A stretch of DNA of 64,000 nucleotides from positions 124,001 through 188,000 of the forward strand of contig NZ_CAMYUE010000004.1 of NCBI RefSeq assembly GCF_947301925.1. Direction: 5' to 3'. The notes beneath the pieces were generated by a model, which saw nothing but the letters and a program-made list of their open reading frames with translations, had not been told where the DNA came from and made no database searches. The position numbers and the translations under genes are program-made. This document shows, in pieces, positions 44,936-52,600 of this stretch; position 1 is the first letter of the stretch; every line of letters begins with the position of its first letter. The stretch is from an uncultured Ruminococcus sp. Its GTDB lineage: Bacteria; Bacillota; Clostridia; Oscillospirales; Ruminococcaceae.

Positions 44936-45408
44936 TGAATATCAATCTTATCGTAATAGGCAGGCTGAAGGAGGAATACCTCCGCAGCGCCTGCGCAGAG
45001 TACATAAAGCGGCTGGGAAGGTACTGTACCTTTGAGCTGCATGAGCTGGACGAGTGCCGCCTCGGCGATGATCCCTCCGACAAGGAGATAGCTGCGGCGC
45101 TGAAAAAGGAGGCAGAGCAGATAAAGCGCTATGCAAAGGGCATGATAATCCCCATGTGCATAGAGGGCAGGCAGCTGACAAGTCCCGAGCTCTCGGAGAA
45201 GATCACAGAGGCAGGGGTAAACGGTCAGAGCACCGTCACCTTCATAATAGGCAGCTCCTACGGCCTCGATCCCGGGATAAAGTCCATGGGCAGCCTGAAG
45301 CTTTCCATGTCCAAAATGACCTTCCCCCACCAGCTGGCAAGGGTAATGCTGCTGGAGCAGATCTACCGCGCATTCCAGATAGCGGAGGGCGGAAAATACC
45401 ATAAGTGA
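44935..45408 (+). CDS. rlmH: 23S rRNA (pseudouridine1915-N3)-methyltransferase
   Basis: 157 residues, the normal size for this SPOUT-family enzyme that acts on 70S ribosomes. Conserved blocks are VIGRLKEEYLRSACAEYIKRL near the start, then FIIGSSYGLDP and LSKMTFPHQLARVMLLEQIYRA (key part TFPHQLARV), which form the knot. A terminator follows at once. Confidence 0.96.
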   Translation: MNINLIVIGRLKEEYLRSACAEYIKRLGRYCTFELHELDECRLGDDPSDKEIAAALKKEAEQIKRYAKGMIIPMCIEGRQLTSPELSEKITEAGVNGQSTVTFIIGSSYGLDPGIKSMGSLKLSMSKMTFPHQLARVMLLEQIYRAFQIAEGGKYHK

Positions 45409-45410
45409 CA

Positions 45411-45437
45411 AAAACGGACCGAAAAGGTCCGTTTTTT
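45411..45437 (+). terminator. terminator of the cysS-rlmH operon
   Basis: Arms AAAACGGACC and GGTCCGTTTT with a five-base loop, followed by more T. It begins two bases after the rlmH stop. Confidence 0.88.
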
Positions 45438-45468
45438 GCATTATACCGCCGAATAAGCAGTATTTTAC

Positions 45469-45497
45469 TTGACAGCAAAAACGGCTTGTGATATAAT
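45469..45497 (+). promoter_or_regulatory. sigma-A promoter of the glycan export operon
   Basis: TTGACA (45469-45474) and TATAAT (45492-45497) are 17 bases apart, a perfect consensus. The leader to the first gene is about 65 bases. Confidence 0.88.
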
Positions 45498-45569
45498 TAA
45501 ATGATACTATGGATTTTTATGCGCTGACGGCGGATAACACCATCCGAGGCGCCTTTCAAGGAGCATTAA

Positions 45570-46346
45570 ATGAGTACGATCAAAGAGCTTTACGATTACA
45601 GGCAGATGATATTCAGCCTTGTGAAGAAAGACCTGAGAGGACGCTACAAGGGCTCTGTCCTGGGCTTCCTGTGGACGTTCATAAACCCTCTTTTCCAGCT
45701 GATAGTCTACACGATAGTTTTCTCGAAGATACTTCGCAACGATATACCAAGGTATTACCTCTATCTTTTCGTGGCGCTGATACCCTGGATATTCTTCTCC
45801 TCGTCCATAACCGTGGGCGCAGCCTCTATCGTGGCGCAGAAGGATCTCATCAAGAAGATATACTTCCCCAGAATGGTCATCCCCATATCCTATGTGACCA
45901 GCTGTTTTGTGAATATGCTGCTGTGCTTCATAGTCATATTCGCGGTGATAATAGTGACGGGAGCAGGCATAAACTTCCTTGCTGTGCTCACTCTGCCGAT
46001 CATAATGATAGTTGAGTATGTGCTGGCACTGGGCATGGCCATGATGACCTCTGCCATAACGGTCTATTTCAGGGACTTAGAGCATATTCTGGGCATCGTT
46101 GCAATGGCGTGGATGTATCTTACTCCCGTAGTTTACTCCAAGTCCATCGTTCCCGAAAGGTACCTGCCCCTGTTCAATCTCAACCCCATGACCCATATAA
46201 TCGACTGCTACAGGACGGTACTGTACGACAAGCGGGTACCCGACCTTACCACACTTCTGTGGGCGGCAGGTCTGGGAGTATTTTTCCTTATAGTCGGAGC
46301 TCTGGTATTCAACAGGCTCCAGAAGCATTTTGCGGAGGAACTGTAA
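45570..46346 (+). CDS. wzm: ABC-2 polysaccharide export permease (Wzm-type)
   Basis: 258 residues with six membrane helices. RMIFSLVKKDLRGRYKGSVLGFLW-like start (here QMIFSLVKKDLRGRYKGSVL) and the FINPLFQLIVY stretch are typical of Wzm/TagG permeases. It should pair with the ATPase encoded next, overlapping by one base. AAGGAG lies before the ATG. It moves a lipid-linked or growing glycan across the membrane. Confidence 0.93.
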   Translation: MSTIKELYDYRQMIFSLVKKDLRGRYKGSVLGFLWTFINPLFQLIVYTIVFSKILRNDIPRYYLYLFVALIPWIFFSSSITVGAASIVAQKDLIKKIYFPRMVIPISYVTSCFVNMLLCFIVIFAVIIVTGAGINFLAVLTLPIIMIVEYVLALGMAMMTSAITVYFRDLEHILGIVAMAWMYLTPVVYSKSIVPERYLPLFNLNPMTHIIDCYRTVLYDKRVPDLTTLLWAAGLGVFFLIVGALVFNRLQKHFAEEL

Positions 46347-47587
46347 TGGCTGAAAATGAAATTGCAATAGAGGTCAGGGATATCACCAAGAGCTTCAAGG
46401 TGTACCTGGACAAGGGCTCGCAGCTGAAGGAAAGACTGCTTTTCCGCAAGAGGAGCCGCTATGAGGAGCGCAAGGTGCTCCGCGGCATAAGCTTCACGGT
46501 AAAGAAGGGCGAGGCCATCGGCCTTATCGGCCATAACGGCTGCGGCAAGAGCACTACGCTGAAGCTCCTCACAAGGATAATGTATCCCGATTCGGGTACC
46601 ATAAAGCTGAAGGGAAGAGTGTCCAGCCTCATCGAGCTGGGAGCGGGCTTCCACCCCGATATGAGCGGCAGGGAGAACATCTACACCAACGCCGCTATAT
46701 TCGGACTTAACAAGAAGGAGATCGACTCCCGTATACAGAGCATAATCGAGTTCTCGGAGCTGGCGGACTTCATCGACAATCCCGTCCGCACCTATTCCTC
46801 GGGTATGTACATGAGACTGGCCTTTTCCGTGGCCATAAACGTGGACGCGGATATACTTCTCATAGACGAGATACTGGCGGTAGGCGACGCCAATTTCCAG
46901 TCCAAGTGCTTCAACAAGCTGAGGGAGATAAAGGCTCAGGGCACCACCATCGTCATAGTCTCACATTCCCTGGGACAGATAGAGCAGATATGCGACCGCT
47001 CCATATGGATACACGAGGGGCTCATCAGGGCGGAGGGGCCTCCCAAGGAGATAGACCTGGAATACCTTGACTATATGAGCAGGAAGCTCCAGGACAGCAA
47101 CAAGAAGAACGCGGAGGCGGAAGCTGCCGACAGCGAGGAGCCCGTGGAGAACAAGCAGGGCAAGCGCTGGGGCAGCGGCGAGGCGCGTATAAAGAGGATA
47201 CGCTCCTTTGCTGCCGACGGTACGGAGCAGTCAGTGTTCAGAACAGGCGAGGATATAAGGCTCACTGTGGAATACAACGTGAAAAAGCCCGTCAGGGACG
47301 CTGTCATAGGCTTCGGTATATTCGATATGAACGGAGTGCAGTGCTACGGCACCAACACAAGGATAGACAAGCTCCCCGAGTTTGAGCTTACCGAGGGCGG
47401 CACCGCAGAGGTGACGCTGAAGAACGTGCAGCTCATATCGGGCGAGTACATGATAGATATCGCCATTGAACAGGGTGAGGGCATACCTGTGGACTACTAC
47501 AGACAGGCCTACAAGATTCAGATGATATCGGCATACGGCGATTCGGGCATAGCACGGGTCGACCACTCATGGAAATTACAGAGGTAA
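46346..47587 (+). CDS. wzt: ABC exporter ATPase with C-terminal glycan-binding domain (Wzt-type)
   Basis: 413 residues. The ATPase domain has GHNGCGKSTTLKLL (Walker A), YSSGMYMRLAF (signature) and ILLIDEILAVGD (Walker B). After a charged linker (about 245-275) a beta-sandwich of about 135 residues, from GEARIKRIRSF to the end, matches the Wzt C-terminal domain that recognises the capped end of a finished chain. That implies full synthesis in the cytoplasm before export. A longer frame from 46109 overlaps wzm and is rejected. Confidence 0.93.
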   Translation: MAENEIAIEVRDITKSFKVYLDKGSQLKERLLFRKRSRYEERKVLRGISFTVKKGEAIGLIGHNGCGKSTTLKLLTRIMYPDSGTIKLKGRVSSLIELGAGFHPDMSGRENIYTNAAIFGLNKKEIDSRIQSIIEFSELADFIDNPVRTYSSGMYMRLAFSVAINVDADILLIDEILAVGDANFQSKCFNKLREIKAQGTTIVIVSHSLGQIEQICDRSIWIHEGLIRAEGPPKEIDLEYLDYMSRKLQDSNKKNAEAEAADSEEPVENKQGKRWGSGEARIKRIRSFAADGTEQSVFRTGEDIRLTVEYNVKKPVRDAVIGFGIFDMNGVQCYGTNTRIDKLPEFELTEGGTAEVTLKNVQLISGEYMIDIAIEQGEGIPVDYYRQAYKIQMISAYGDSGIARVDHSWKLQR

Positions 47588-47590
47588 AAA

Positions 47591-48649
47591 ATGAGCAATA
47601 TAGCGCAGTTTCTGGAAAGCATAAAAAATCAGAAGGGTATAAAGGGAGCACTGAAAAGAAAGCTTTTCGGCAGCTTCTTTGCAGGGCTTGAAGCGGCCGA
47701 CAGGGATATGGCGGAGCTGGAAAAGCGTCTGACAGCGTCGGACGAAAGCGCCGCAGACCGCATTTCTGCCGTCAGGAACGATTTTGAGGCGGCCTGTGTG
47801 AACCTCAGGAACAACAATACTCTTATCGAGCGTCTCACCAGCGAGGAGGAGTTCCTAAGAAGCAAGCTGGGCACGGTGGAGAAGAAGCTGAAAACCGCAC
47901 CGGTGCAGCCTGCCGTATCAGAGGGCGCCGCAGTGCAGACTGCTGCTCCTGCTGCCGACAGCAGCGGTTCGGACTATGAGGATATAGACTATTTCGACTT
48001 CGAGAACCACTTCCGCGGCTCCATAGACAGCATAAAGAAGTCTCAGGAGTTCTATCTGAAGTTCTTCCGCGGAAAGAAAAGGGTGCTGGATATAGGCTGC
48101 GGCAGGGGAGAATTCCTCTCACTCATGCAGGATAACGGTATCCCCGCGGAGGGTGTTGACATATACGAGCCCTACACCGAATACTGCAATATGAAGGGGC
48201 TGAAGGCCTCCTGCGGTGACGGTGTGGACTTCCTCATAAAGTCTGAGGGCGTTGACGGCATATTCGTTGGACAGGTGGTGGAGCACCTGAAGCCCCACCA
48301 GATAATAAGCCTGTGCAATACCGCCTATGAGCGCCTTGAGGAGGGCGGCTGTATCGTCATAGAGACTCCCAATCCCACCTCATTGTCCATATATACCAAT
48401 GCATTCTACATTGATCCGTCCCATATGAAGCCCGTACACCCCCTTACCATGCAGTATTACCTGGAAAAGGCAGGCTTCACGGACATCGAGATAATATATA
48501 CCGAGAGCAGCCGTCCGCCCTACATCATACCAGAGCTGAAATGCGGCAGCGCCGGGGAAACAGCAGAGTTCAACGAGGCTATGAAGCGCGTTTCGGAAAT
48601 GCTGTTCGGAAGTCAGGATTACGCCATTGTGGCTGTTAAGAAAGGATAA
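47591..48649 (+). CDS. coiled-coil SAM-dependent methyltransferase
   Basis: 352 residues. Residues about 20-105 are a charged coiled coil. The catalytic part from about 155 has VLDIGCGRGEFLSLM (SAM site), VDIYEPY, and VVEHLKPHQI and IETPNPTS. In Gram-negative O9a systems WbdD has a methyltransferase, a coiled-coil ruler and caps chains for Wzt; the parts here are similar though the order is reversed. A role in capping or modifying the glycan is therefore plausible. It lies four bases after wzt. Confidence 0.88.
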   Translation: MSNIAQFLESIKNQKGIKGALKRKLFGSFFAGLEAADRDMAELEKRLTASDESAADRISAVRNDFEAACVNLRNNNTLIERLTSEEEFLRSKLGTVEKKLKTAPVQPAVSEGAAVQTAAPAADSSGSDYEDIDYFDFENHFRGSIDSIKKSQEFYLKFFRGKKRVLDIGCGRGEFLSLMQDNGIPAEGVDIYEPYTEYCNMKGLKASCGDGVDFLIKSEGVDGIFVGQVVEHLKPHQIISLCNTAYERLEEGGCIVIETPNPTSLSIYTNAFYIDPSHMKPVHPLTMQYYLEKAGFTDIEIIYTESSRPPYIIPELKCGSAGETAEFNEAMKRVSEMLFGSQDYAIVAVKKG

Positions 48650-48652
48650 GCT

Positions 48653-49108
48653 ATGGAAAACGAGAAGATAAACATAGAGGAGATAATGGCTGAGATAAAG
48701 CAGAGCATAAAGGATCAGGGACTTACCGCCGATATGCTCAGCTTCGAGGACGTGCCCTACAGGAAGAACGCCCAGAGCGGCTCCGCTTCCGAGGCTCTTG
48801 ACTATATCAGCACACACTATTATATACAGCCCTATAAGGAGCTGAAGGGAAATCCCGTAAAGGTTTTCATCAAGAAGGTGCTGCGCAAGCTGGTCAAGTT
48901 CTATGTTGAGCCCGTTGTGTTTGAGCAGAACGATTTCAATGCCAATGCGGTAACAGTCATGAAGTCCCTTACAGAGAGCGGCAGCGCCGACCTGGGCGGC
49001 AGAGTGGAGACCCTTGAGCTGGCAAACAAGGAGCTTCTCATAAGACTGGACAGGCTGGAGCGCGAGAACGCAGAGCTCCGCAGACTTGTTTCAAAGGAGA
49101 ATGACTGA
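48653..49108 (+). CDS. small coiled-coil protein of the glycan operon
   Basis: 151 residues. The middle has HYYIQPYKELKGNPVKVFIK and a following VLRKLVKFYVEPVVFEQNDFN, a basic amphipathic stretch seen near the N-terminus of many glycan methyltransferases and glycosyltransferases. The C-terminus is a coiled coil (about 115-148). No enzyme motif is seen. It may dock partner enzymes to the membrane or to each other. It overlaps the next gene by one base. Confidence 0.75.
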   Translation: MENEKINIEEIMAEIKQSIKDQGLTADMLSFEDVPYRKNAQSGSASEALDYISTHYYIQPYKELKGNPVKVFIKKVLRKLVKFYVEPVVFEQNDFNANAVTVMKSLTESGSADLGGRVETLELANKELLIRLDRLERENAELRRLVSKEND

Positions 49109-50190
49109 TGAAGGTGGTACAGCTCCTTCCGACGCTGTCCTTCGGCGACGGCGTGGGAAACGACGCTCTCGCACTGAAGGAGATAATCGCGGGTATGGGC
49201 TATGAGACCGCTATATACGCCGAGAATATCGACAAGCGCCTCCCCGAGGGCTCTGCCATAAAGGCGGATAAGCTCACTGACCTGAAAAGCAGTGATGTGC
49301 TCATATACCACAAGTCCACAGGCACGGACCTGTCCTTCAAGATAGACAGCTACAAGTGCCGCAGGGCTATGATATACCACAATATAACTCCCCCCGACTT
49401 CTTCCGTCCCTACAGCCCCTCAGCCACACAGCTGACGGAATACGGCTACAAGGGCGTGGAGTACCTCCGGGACAAGATGGACTATGTCATGGCAGTGTCA
49501 AACTACAACAAGTCGGAGCTGAGAAGGCTGGGCTATACCTGCCCCATAGACATAAGCCCCTCACTGACAAAGTTCGAGGACTATGAGCAGGCTCCAGACG
49601 AGGCTACTATGAAGAAGTACCGCGACGGAAAGAAGAATATCATATTCGTGGGCAGGATAGCTCCCAACAAGAGACAGGAGAATATCATCAGAGCCTACTA
49701 CTGCTATAAGAAGCTGGAGCCGAATTCAAGGCTCATACTTGTGGGCTCCGCAAACGGCATGGAGAACTACAACGAGCGCCTTATGAAGTATGTGAATGCC
49801 CTGGGACTCAGCGACGATGTAATATTTACGGGACATATAAAGTTCAGCGAGATACTGGCGTATTACCATGTGGCTGACGCTTTTGTCTGTATGAGCGAGC
49901 ATGAGGGACTTTGCGTGCCCCTGGTGGAGTCGATGTTCTTCGGAGTCCCCATAATAGCCTACGATACCAGCGCTATTTCCGAGACTCTCGGCGGAAGCGG
50001 CGTCCTTCTGGACAGCAATGACCCCGTATTCGCGGCGGCTGTCATCGACAGAGTTGTAAGGGACGAAAAGCTCCGCAGAAGTCTCATCGAGGGACAGAAG
50101 GAAAGACTTGAATACTTCTCATACGACCGCCTGAAGGACATCTTCACAGACTGCCTTACAGGCTTTATCGAGGGAAGAAAAGGTAAATAA
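49108..50190 (+). CDS. glycosyltransferase family 4
   Basis: 360 residues, GT-B fold. The C-terminal domain has FVGRIAPNKRQENIIRAYY and SEHEGLCVPLVESMFFGVP, the EX7E motif. The N-terminal half begins KVVQLLPTLSFGDGVGNDAL, common in GT4 enzymes of surface glycan loci. The donor sugar is unknown. Confidence 0.92.
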   Translation: MKVVQLLPTLSFGDGVGNDALALKEIIAGMGYETAIYAENIDKRLPEGSAIKADKLTDLKSSDVLIYHKSTGTDLSFKIDSYKCRRAMIYHNITPPDFFRPYSPSATQLTEYGYKGVEYLRDKMDYVMAVSNYNKSELRRLGYTCPIDISPSLTKFEDYEQAPDEATMKKYRDGKKNIIFVGRIAPNKRQENIIRAYYCYKKLEPNSRLILVGSANGMENYNERLMKYVNALGLSDDVIFTGHIKFSEILAYYHVADAFVCMSEHEGLCVPLVESMFFGVPIIAYDTSAISETLGGSGVLLDSNDPVFAAAVIDRVVRDEKLRRSLIEGQKERLEYFSYDRLKDIFTDCLTGFIEGRKGK

Positions 50191-50204
50191 CAAAGGATAG
50201 AACG

Positions 50205-51413
50205 ATGAAGAAGATAGGTTTTGTTATCCCGTGGTACGGCGAGAATATCCCCGGCGGAGCGGAAATGGAGCTCCGGCAGGTGACTGACCGCCTGCACAGG
50301 GCAGGGGTGGAGCTGGAGATACTGACCACCTGTATAAAGGACGCAGGCTCGGACTGGAGCCGCAATTTCCACAAGGAGGGCACGGAGACTGCCTCAAACG
50401 GCATAACCGTAAGAAGGTTCAGAGTGGGCGAGAGGAACGCTGCGGCTTTTGACGCGGTGAATGCAAAGCTCATGAAGGGCATGAGGATAACTCCCGCCGA
50501 GGAGGATATCTTCCTTACGGAAATGGCCGAATGCTCCGCCCTTTACAGCTACATGAAGGAGCACAGCGAGGAGTACAGCCTCTTTGTGTTCATGCCCTAT
50601 CTGCTTTGCACCACCTACAACGGAACTAAGATGTTCCCTGAGAAATCTGTGCTGATACCCTGCTTCCACGATGAGGCATACGCCTATATATCGCGGTACA
50701 GGGAAGTGTTCCCCAAGGCGGCGGGAATGATATTCAACGCCCGTCCCGAGGCTGAGCTGGCAGAGAGGCTCTACGGCTTCTCGCAGAGCGGCACAAAGAC
50801 CATAGTCATGGGCATAGGCATGGACACGGATATAAAGCCCGACGCAGAGGCCTTCCGCAGGAAGTTCGGCATAGACAGCCCCTTCATCATATACGCGGGC
50901 CGCAAGGACAAGGGCAAGAACGTCCACACACTGGTGCAGTACTTTGCGGAGTACCTGAAGCGCCGCGATACCGACCTGAAGCTGGTGCTCATAGGCGGCG
51001 GCAGCATAGAGCTCCCCGACGAGCTGGTGAAGCAGAAGAGGATAATCGACCTGGGCTTCGTGGATATACAGGACAAATACAACGGACAGGCTGCGGCGGA
51101 GTACCTCTGTCAGCCGTCTAAGAACGAGAGCTTCTCCCTTGTCATCATGGAGAGCTGGCTCTGCGGACGTCCCGTGCTGGTACACAGCGGCTGCCCCGTA
51201 ACGAGGAACTTCGTATCGGAGTCCGACGGCGGTCTCTATTTCGGTGACTACTTCGAGTTCGAGGGCTGCACCGACTGGTTCCTTGCAAACAGGGAAAAGG
51301 CTGCGCTCATGGGAAGGAACGGCGGCAGCTATGTCCGCAGCAGCTTCGCATGGGACGTTATAGTCGAGAAGTACAAGAAGTTTTTCGCAGAAGTTATCGG
51401 AGAAAAGGAATAA
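50205..51413 (+). CDS. glycosyltransferase family 4
   Basis: 402 residues. It opens IGFVIPWYGENIPGGAEMEL, the acceptor-binding loop of GT4, and has IIYAGRKDKGKNVHTLVQYF and PSKNESFSLVIMESWLCGRP in the donor domain. AAAGGA lies upstream of the ATG. It resembles the next protein in the motif GG(A/S)E near the start and in the C-terminal domain, so the two may be paralogues. Confidence 0.92.
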   Translation: MKKIGFVIPWYGENIPGGAEMELRQVTDRLHRAGVELEILTTCIKDAGSDWSRNFHKEGTETASNGITVRRFRVGERNAAAFDAVNAKLMKGMRITPAEEDIFLTEMAECSALYSYMKEHSEEYSLFVFMPYLLCTTYNGTKMFPEKSVLIPCFHDEAYAYISRYREVFPKAAGMIFNARPEAELAERLYGFSQSGTKTIVMGIGMDTDIKPDAEAFRRKFGIDSPFIIYAGRKDKGKNVHTLVQYFAEYLKRRDTDLKLVLIGGGSIELPDELVKQKRIIDLGFVDIQDKYNGQAAAEYLCQPSKNESFSLVIMESWLCGRPVLVHSGCPVTRNFVSESDGGLYFGDYFEFEGCTDWFLANREKAALMGRNGGSYVRSSFAWDVIVEKYKKFFAEVIGEKE

Positions 51414-52591
51414 TGAAAAGGATAGCGCTTGTAAATCAGAGATACGGCCTTGAGGTAAACGGCGGCTCGGAGTACTACACAAGGCTCATTGCCGAAAGAC
51501 TCACGGGAGAGTACGAGGTGGACGTCATTACCACAAAGGCTCTTGAATATACCACATGGGAGAACTACTATACCGCCGATGAGGAGGAGATAAACGGAGT
51601 AAGAGTGCTCCGCTTCCCCGTGGAGAAGCCCCGCGCAAAGGACTTCAACGAATTCAACGGGAAGTATCTGTCCTCCGGCAGCTACGATACGGAGACCGAG
51701 AAGATATGGTTCGAGAAGCAGGGACCCTATTCACCTGCGGCCATAGACTATATCCGCGCTTCAAAGGACAAGTATGACGTGTTCATCTTCGTCACCTACC
51801 TCTACTACCTGACGGTGCAGGGACTCCCGGAGGTGGCTGAGAAGTCCATAATGATACCCACGGCTCACGACGAGCCCTTCATACATTTCGAGACCTACAA
51901 GACCTTCTTCAGGCTGCCGAGAGCCTATGTGTTCCTCACCGATGAGGAGAAGGCTCTGGTGCAGGGACTTTTCCACTGTGAGGATATCCCCTGCAAGGTC
52001 ATGGGTACGGGAGTAGAGGTGCCATGCGAGCCCGATGAGGCCGCTTTCCGCAGCAAATTCGGCATCGACGGCGAATACATCATCTATGTGGGACGTATCG
52101 ACGAGGGCAAGTGCTGCCCCGAGATGTTCAGGTACTTCCTGGAGTACAAGAAGCGCCGTCCCGACAGTCCGCTGAAGCTGGTGCTCATGGGCAAGCCCGT
52201 CTGCGAGATACCTCAGCATGAGGATATAATCAGTCTCGGCTTCGTCAGCGAGGAGGACAAGTTCAGCGGTATATCGGGGGCAAAATGCCTTTTGCTGCCC
52301 TCGCGCTTCGAGAGCCTTTCCATATCCGTGCTGGAGGCCATGACCCTTTCCGTTCCCGTTATAGTCAACGGCGGCTGCGAGGTGCTGAAGGGACACTGCG
52401 TCAAGAGCAACGGAGGCCTGTATTATACCGGTTACTTTGAATTCGAGGGCATACTGGACTATATATTCTCCCATGAAAGGGAGTATGAGATAATGCGCAG
52501 GAATGCCGCGGCCTATGTTGACAGCAACTACCGCTGGGAGGTCATAATGCGCAATTTCAGCGAGATGATAAACGATATCTGCAAGGAGTGA
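51413..52591 (+). CDS. glycosyltransferase family 4
   Basis: 392 residues. It starts RIALVNQRYGLEVNGGSEYY and has IIYVGRIDEGKCCPEMFRYF and PSRFESLSISVLEAMTLSVP (EX7E). It shares the layout of the upstream GT, including a GLYYTGYFEFEG block matching GLYFGDYFEFEG there. That supports duplication of one ancestral gene. The ATG overlaps the previous stop. Confidence 0.92.
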   Translation: MKRIALVNQRYGLEVNGGSEYYTRLIAERLTGEYEVDVITTKALEYTTWENYYTADEEEINGVRVLRFPVEKPRAKDFNEFNGKYLSSGSYDTETEKIWFEKQGPYSPAAIDYIRASKDKYDVFIFVTYLYYLTVQGLPEVAEKSIMIPTAHDEPFIHFETYKTFFRLPRAYVFLTDEEKALVQGLFHCEDIPCKVMGTGVEVPCEPDEAAFRSKFGIDGEYIIYVGRIDEGKCCPEMFRYFLEYKKRRPDSPLKLVLMGKPVCEIPQHEDIISLGFVSEEDKFSGISGAKCLLLPSRFESLSISVLEAMTLSVPVIVNGGCEVLKGHCVKSNGGLYYTGYFEFEGILDYIFSHEREYEIMRRNAAAYVDSNYRWEVIMRNFSEMINDICKE

Positions 52592-52600
52592 ACTGGATAG

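Noticed and set aside
46109-46345. N-terminal extension of wzt into wzm
   Set aside because: The added residues are an out-of-frame reading of wzm. The ATPase domain begins at 46346, where start and stop overlap.
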